Assembly: GCA_037074765.1 (NCBI GenBank)
Contig: JBAMDO010000139.1
Coordinates: 1 to 64,000, forward strand
Length of the DNA stretch: 64,000 bases
Source of the DNA: Mansonella perstans
Lineage: Eukaryota; Nematoda; Chromadorea; Rhabditida; Onchocercidae
Direction: 5' to 3'
Below the pieces are notes generated by a model. The model was not told the origin of the DNA. It saw only the letters and a program-made list of their open reading frames with translations, and made no database searches. The position numbers were made by a program, and so were the translations under genes. Positions 61,401 through 64,000 of the stretch are shown in pieces (the stretch's first letter is position 1; every line of letters begins with the position of its first letter).

Positions 61401-64000
61401 TATATTTCCGGGCTTACCCGTTCGAAGTTATTCAGAACCACTTGATTTTCATTCACTCTTAAGATTGCATGAAGTTTATAGAATTTAATTACTGACAGTT
61501 ATGGCAACATTTATGCTCACCTGCACACTTCACCAATTTCACCAGCCAGTACATTGAAGTTGTAAGTTGTTTGTTTGAAAAAGGGAGGATTATCGTTTAG
61601 GTCAGTGATAGTTATTACTACTGGTACCGTATTACATAATTTTGGATCGCCTTGATCGCAGAATTCCACTACAATAACGTGTTCTTCCTGAGTTTCGCGA
61701 TCCAAACGTCTTTTTCCGCGAGTTACCACGTAACCTGAGATTTCGAAACATAAATCCTAAACACTATATACTAAAGATCGCAAAACTGAAATCGGTGATG
61801 AAATCGACCTGTTTTAGGATCGATTGCAAAGAAGCTCTGGGGGTCACCGCTGATTATTTTAAAACGCACATTCGTGACGCCAGAACGGTTCGCAAGGTCA
61901 TCTTTATCTTCAGCTTCAACCTGAAATACAGCAAGTAGCGAAAACAAAAATTTCAGTGACACCAAGTATAGTTAGATTTTGACATATCAAGAAAGTTTTT
62001 TCTAAAGAAATCAAACGGTTACTTTGATAATAACTGTATCTTCAAATGAATTTTCTGGAGCACTGGCGAAATAAATAGGGTACAAGGATAACGGTGTATG
62101 ATCATTTCGGTCCAGAACACGGACAAACACATGGAGTACAGAAGTAAGTGGTACTGCGTTCAGATCGCAAGCTTCAATTGTTAACCAATAGGATTCGCAT
62201 GCTTCACGGTCGAGAACTGCCGAATTTCGCAATATTCCTGAAAATTTATGACTTGTGAGATTTTATGAAAATACTATAGAAGAATTAAATTGCAGTAACA
62301 AATTTTTAAAATTGCTTCTCGTAAAAAATTCTATTATAAAGTATATGGAAAATACAAAAATAATTACAGATGAAAAAAACTCTTCTGAAATTAAATCTGA
62401 ATTAGCAGCCTTTTCATACCTTCCGGATCAACGGTGAAAAAACTGATTCCATCCCCATCAATAATAGTATACTTTACAGGCATTCCTGGGTTGTCTGGAT
62501 CAACGGCATTCAAAGCAAGAACTTCAGTCCATATGGGCATATTTTCTGCAAAATAGTGCAAAATAACCGGAAAATTTGAGTAATTGTTCACAAGACGAGA
62601 AATATCTCGAAATTAACCGGTATAAATCTTAAGATTTTCAATGTTTAAAAATTTTCAAAACATTAAAAACGAAAATAAAGTGTATTTCTCACCATAAATA
62701 GTTGTTTCGCGTGCAATATCATCAAAAAGTGGTGGAAACAAATTCTCATTTACATCCGAAAACTCCACAAGTACTGTACATATAGAACTTAACATCGGTT
62801 CGCCGTTATCCATTGCCTGCATTTCATCGATATAACATTTTTAGCAATGCAGTAATTTCTATATTTGATCAACAACACAATAAGCTACACAGTTAATCAA
62901 TAGCCAGTCAATGAATAATAAAAGAACAAGCAACTAACTTCCACAGATAAATTGTAAAGACTAGTTGTTTCAAAATCAAATGGCTCATCGGTGTTCACAA
63001 AAATACATCCGGTATCTTCTTGTATGCGAAACGGTAACGTATCGGGCGTTTCAGCACTACTGTCAAACTCATAGACCACTTCACCATTTTTACCCTCATC
63101 AGGATCCCATGCAGCTACACAAGTTAGTAAGGCGTTATTTGGATAATCTTCCGGAATTATTACCTGAAGCGTTGGTTAACACTGAGATTATGTCACTGTT
63201 AGCATATATTATGAAATGGAATTACAGAAAAGAAAAAAGGTCACATAGGTTGACACGAAAAGACATTTTTGTAATAATATTAAGAGAAGTAAGAATAATG
63301 CTACCAATCAAGAAAAAAAGCAGTATAATAAAGTTAACATTTCTATTTAATTGCCGTTAATTGTTGTTGGTTAAAAAATAAAACAACCAATGATATTTTC
63401 GAACATTTATTTTTAGTGATTGCTATTAATTTAAAAAAATTCGAAAGATTCATACTTTCCGAGTACGTTCAGCACATAAAGGAGCGTTATCATTGATATC
63501 AGTGAGTATAATTGTAACATTCGCAAACGAAACTTTCATCGGGTTTCCATGATCGAAAGCCATAACGGTGAGTCTAAACGGTATATTTCAAACAAATTAA
63601 ATTTTTAAATTCCCATTAAAAAATTGGAAATATAAAATCGCAGGTAGAAGAGAACGATCTACCGATGAAAGGCCATCTCTTCACGATCGAGTTTTTTCGC
63701 AATTTGCAAAATACCAGTGTTCTCGTCAATTTGAAAATGACTTTGTGAATCGATTATTTGATATCCAACTAGTCCATTGTCACCATTATCATTGTCGTGG
63801 GCTAACAATGCTAGAAGCTTTGTTCCAATTGCAGCATTTTCTGCTATATGCACGCGATAATAAGGCTGAAAGAGTGATAGAAATGAAAAATGAAATATTA
63901 TATCGGTGGAAAAGTGACAAACCAAGTTCGTTCTATCTGTAGAAATAATATCTTTTTAGTCAGATTCGAAAATTTTTGAATACCTTCTCGAAGCGTGGCC
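38026..64000 (-). CDS. cdh-4: Fat-like giant cadherin (3' part; N terminus beyond window)
   Basis: About 69 minus-strand exons join in consistent phase, giving about 3,748 residues from the window edge to the stop at 38026-38028. Order: about 26 cadherin repeats, a membrane-proximal Fat-type segment, EGF-EGF, laminin G, EGF-EGF-EGF, one membrane helix and a cytoplasmic tail of about 360 residues. That order, including the segment [20 protein letters not shown] after the last repeat, is the plan of Fat/FAT1-type cadherins, which act in adhesion, planar polarity, axon fasciculation and epidermal shape. In C. elegans the Fat-like genes are cdh-3 and cdh-4; the size visible here already exceeds what I recall for CDH-3, so CDH-4 fits better, but that choice is inference. 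Three junctions are less certain: 60969/60879, 52279/52116 and 40661/40416. The sub-regions are itemised in separate entries with exon coordinates. Confidence 0.9.
40661..40782 (-). other. Fat-like cadherin: transmembrane exon
   Basis: This exon reads [17 protein letters not shown] and then the single membrane helix [20 protein letters not shown], followed by IYLR at the cytoplasmic edge. It is the only convincing membrane helix in the visible protein and sits directly after EGF5, as in Fat proteins. Confidence 0.9.
41037..42061 (-). other. Fat-like cadherin: end of LamG and EGF3-EGF5
   Basis: Exons 41903-42061, 41407-41567 and 41037-41156. EGF3 is [12 protein letters not shown]...[12 protein letters not shown], split by an intron; EGF4 is [12 protein letters not shown]...[15 protein letters not shown]5 is [12 protein letters not shown]...[12 protein letters not shown]. 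In the exon at 41037-41156 a different frame reads as a hydrophobic helix and is misleading; phase from both neighbours fixes the EGF frame. Confidence 0.9.
42470..44238 (-). other. Fat-like cadherin: EGF1, EGF2 and start of laminin G domain
   Basis: Exons 44005-44238, 43478-43640, 43133-43287, 42783-42997 and 42470-42574. The first EGF runs from [11 protein letters not shown] to [12 protein letters not shown]. The second runs from [11 protein letters not shown] across the intron to [12 protein letters not shown]. The laminin G domain follows ([20 protein letters not shown], then [26 protein letters not shown], and [11 protein letters not shown]) and finishes in the next exon with [10 protein letters not shown]. 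The Cys pair in CGTG and GCFG is the usual LamG disulfide. Confidence 0.88.
44478..45027 (-). other. Fat-type membrane-proximal segment, including 26-nt microexon
   Basis: Three exons, 45002-45027 (26 nt), 44866-44957 and 44478-44650, encode [15 protein letters not shown], then [20 protein letters not shown], then a segment ending SDDIGRE. This resembles the conserved stretch between the last cadherin repeat and the first EGF domain in FAT1-type proteins. The microexon is flanked by AACTTCAG and GTAAGC, and its inclusion is needed to keep phase. The intron after 44866 starts with GC (TTTAG|gcaagc), a good match to the GC-donor consensus. Confidence 0.8.
45301..54010 (-). other. Fat-like cadherin, C-terminal cadherin repeats: exon map
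   Basis: Exons in transcription order: 53889-54010, 53623-53751, 53129-53412, 52894-53028, 52614-52806, 52279-52414, 51880-52116, 51462-51577, 50614-50853, 50174-50437, 49661-49846, 49132-49356, 48812-48981, 48027-48207, 47653-47869, 47355-47569, 47059-47184, 46436-46579, 45921-46112, 45630-45797, 45301-45513. Linkers [54 protein letters not shown] and DENDNPPVL are canonical; [28 protein letters not shown] and EESRHAPQI are not. Exon 51880-52116 has an acceptor chosen mainly by phase. Confidence 0.85.
54051..54127. repeat. 32-bp AT-rich tandem repeat in a cadherin intron
   Basis: A 32-bp unit beginning TATAAATTAAAA is repeated about 2.4 times at 54051-54082, 54083-54114 and 54115-54127, with one base difference between the first two copies. 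It lies within the intron between exons 54241-54322 and 53889-54010. Confidence 0.85.
54241..64000 (-). other. Fat-like cadherin, N-terminal visible cadherin repeats: exon map
   Basis: Exons in transcription order: 63984-64000 (partial), 63663-63865, 63456-63573, 62939-63163, 62693-62816, 62420-62545, 62023-62237, 61809-61920, 61521-61734, 61233-61383, 60969-61055, 60710-60879, 60324-60438, 59959-60179, 59700-59882, 59318-59397, 58900-59095, 58290-58536, 57749-57827, 57445-57617, 56945-57110, 56643-56809, 56077-56394, 55729-55922, 55318-55445, 55005-55226, 54454-54668, 54241-54322. The first visible words are [20 protein letters not shown], a repeat start. Good calcium linkers include [17 protein letters not shown] and LDINDMSP. 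Several other linkers are degenerate (for example [30 protein letters not shown]). Exon 60710-60879 is reached only through a weak acceptor. The intron after 56945 begins with GC. Confidence 0.85.

Noticed and set aside
1..64000. Wolbachia-derived insertions, tRNA genes and CRISPR arrays
   Set aside because: I looked for bacterial-type coding stretches, TTCGA-type tRNA arms with flanking stems and regularly spaced repeats, and saw none that hold up by eye.

Overview
This 64 kb window is nuclear DNA from a nematode. It is very AT-rich, has short introns with U-rich ...TTTCAG/TTTTAG acceptors, and carries proteins whose nearest relatives I recognise from worms. The base composition and the long AT-rich intergenic stretches fit a clade III (filarial or spirurid) nematode, but the species cannot be told from the sequence. 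I saw no bacterial (e.g. Wolbachia) genes, CRISPR arrays, tRNAs, rRNAs or intact transposons. All gene models were spliced by eye, with reading phase checked across every junction.

Layout: (1) 2987-7154 (+), a nine-exon Polycomb-group RING finger (PCGF) protein of 745 aa: RING, RAWUL, then a long basic, disordered tail. (2) 16801 to about 18162 (-), a small globin gene in three short exons, easily missed because its exons lie below usual ORF cut-offs; the 5' end is not settled. (3) 22868-25567 (+), an eight-exon catalytically inactive carbonic-anhydrase-related protein (CA10/CA11 type, 352 aa) with an N-terminal membrane anchor. (4) 26559-29969 (-), a ten-exon PIM-family Ser/Thr kinase of 508 aa with a Ser-rich C-terminal tail. 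(5) 38026-64000 (-), the 3' 26 kb of a giant Fat-like cadherin: about 69 exons and about 3,748 residues visible. It has roughly 26 cadherin repeats, a Fat-type membrane-proximal segment, EGF-EGF-LamG-EGF-EGF-EGF, one membrane segment and a cytoplasmic tail of about 360 aa. Its N terminus lies beyond base 64000.

The genes do not form a pathway or operon. The carbonic-anhydrase-related gene and the PIM kinase are convergent (about 1 kb apart). The globin and the carbonic-anhydrase-related gene are divergent (about 4.7 kb apart). The stretches 7.2-16.8 kb and 30-38 kb hold no gene I can support.

The most interesting points are the Psc-like architecture of the PCGF protein with two SUMO-consensus lysines; the loss of two of three zinc histidines in the carbonic anhydrase; a PIM kinase whose exon 8 runs into a stop codon overlapping the splice donor; a 26-nt microexon and two GC-AG introns in the cadherin gene; many cadherin linkers without calcium-binding DxNDN motifs; and a near-perfect 20-bp hairpin at 21168-21210. 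I found no undescribed multi-gene system.
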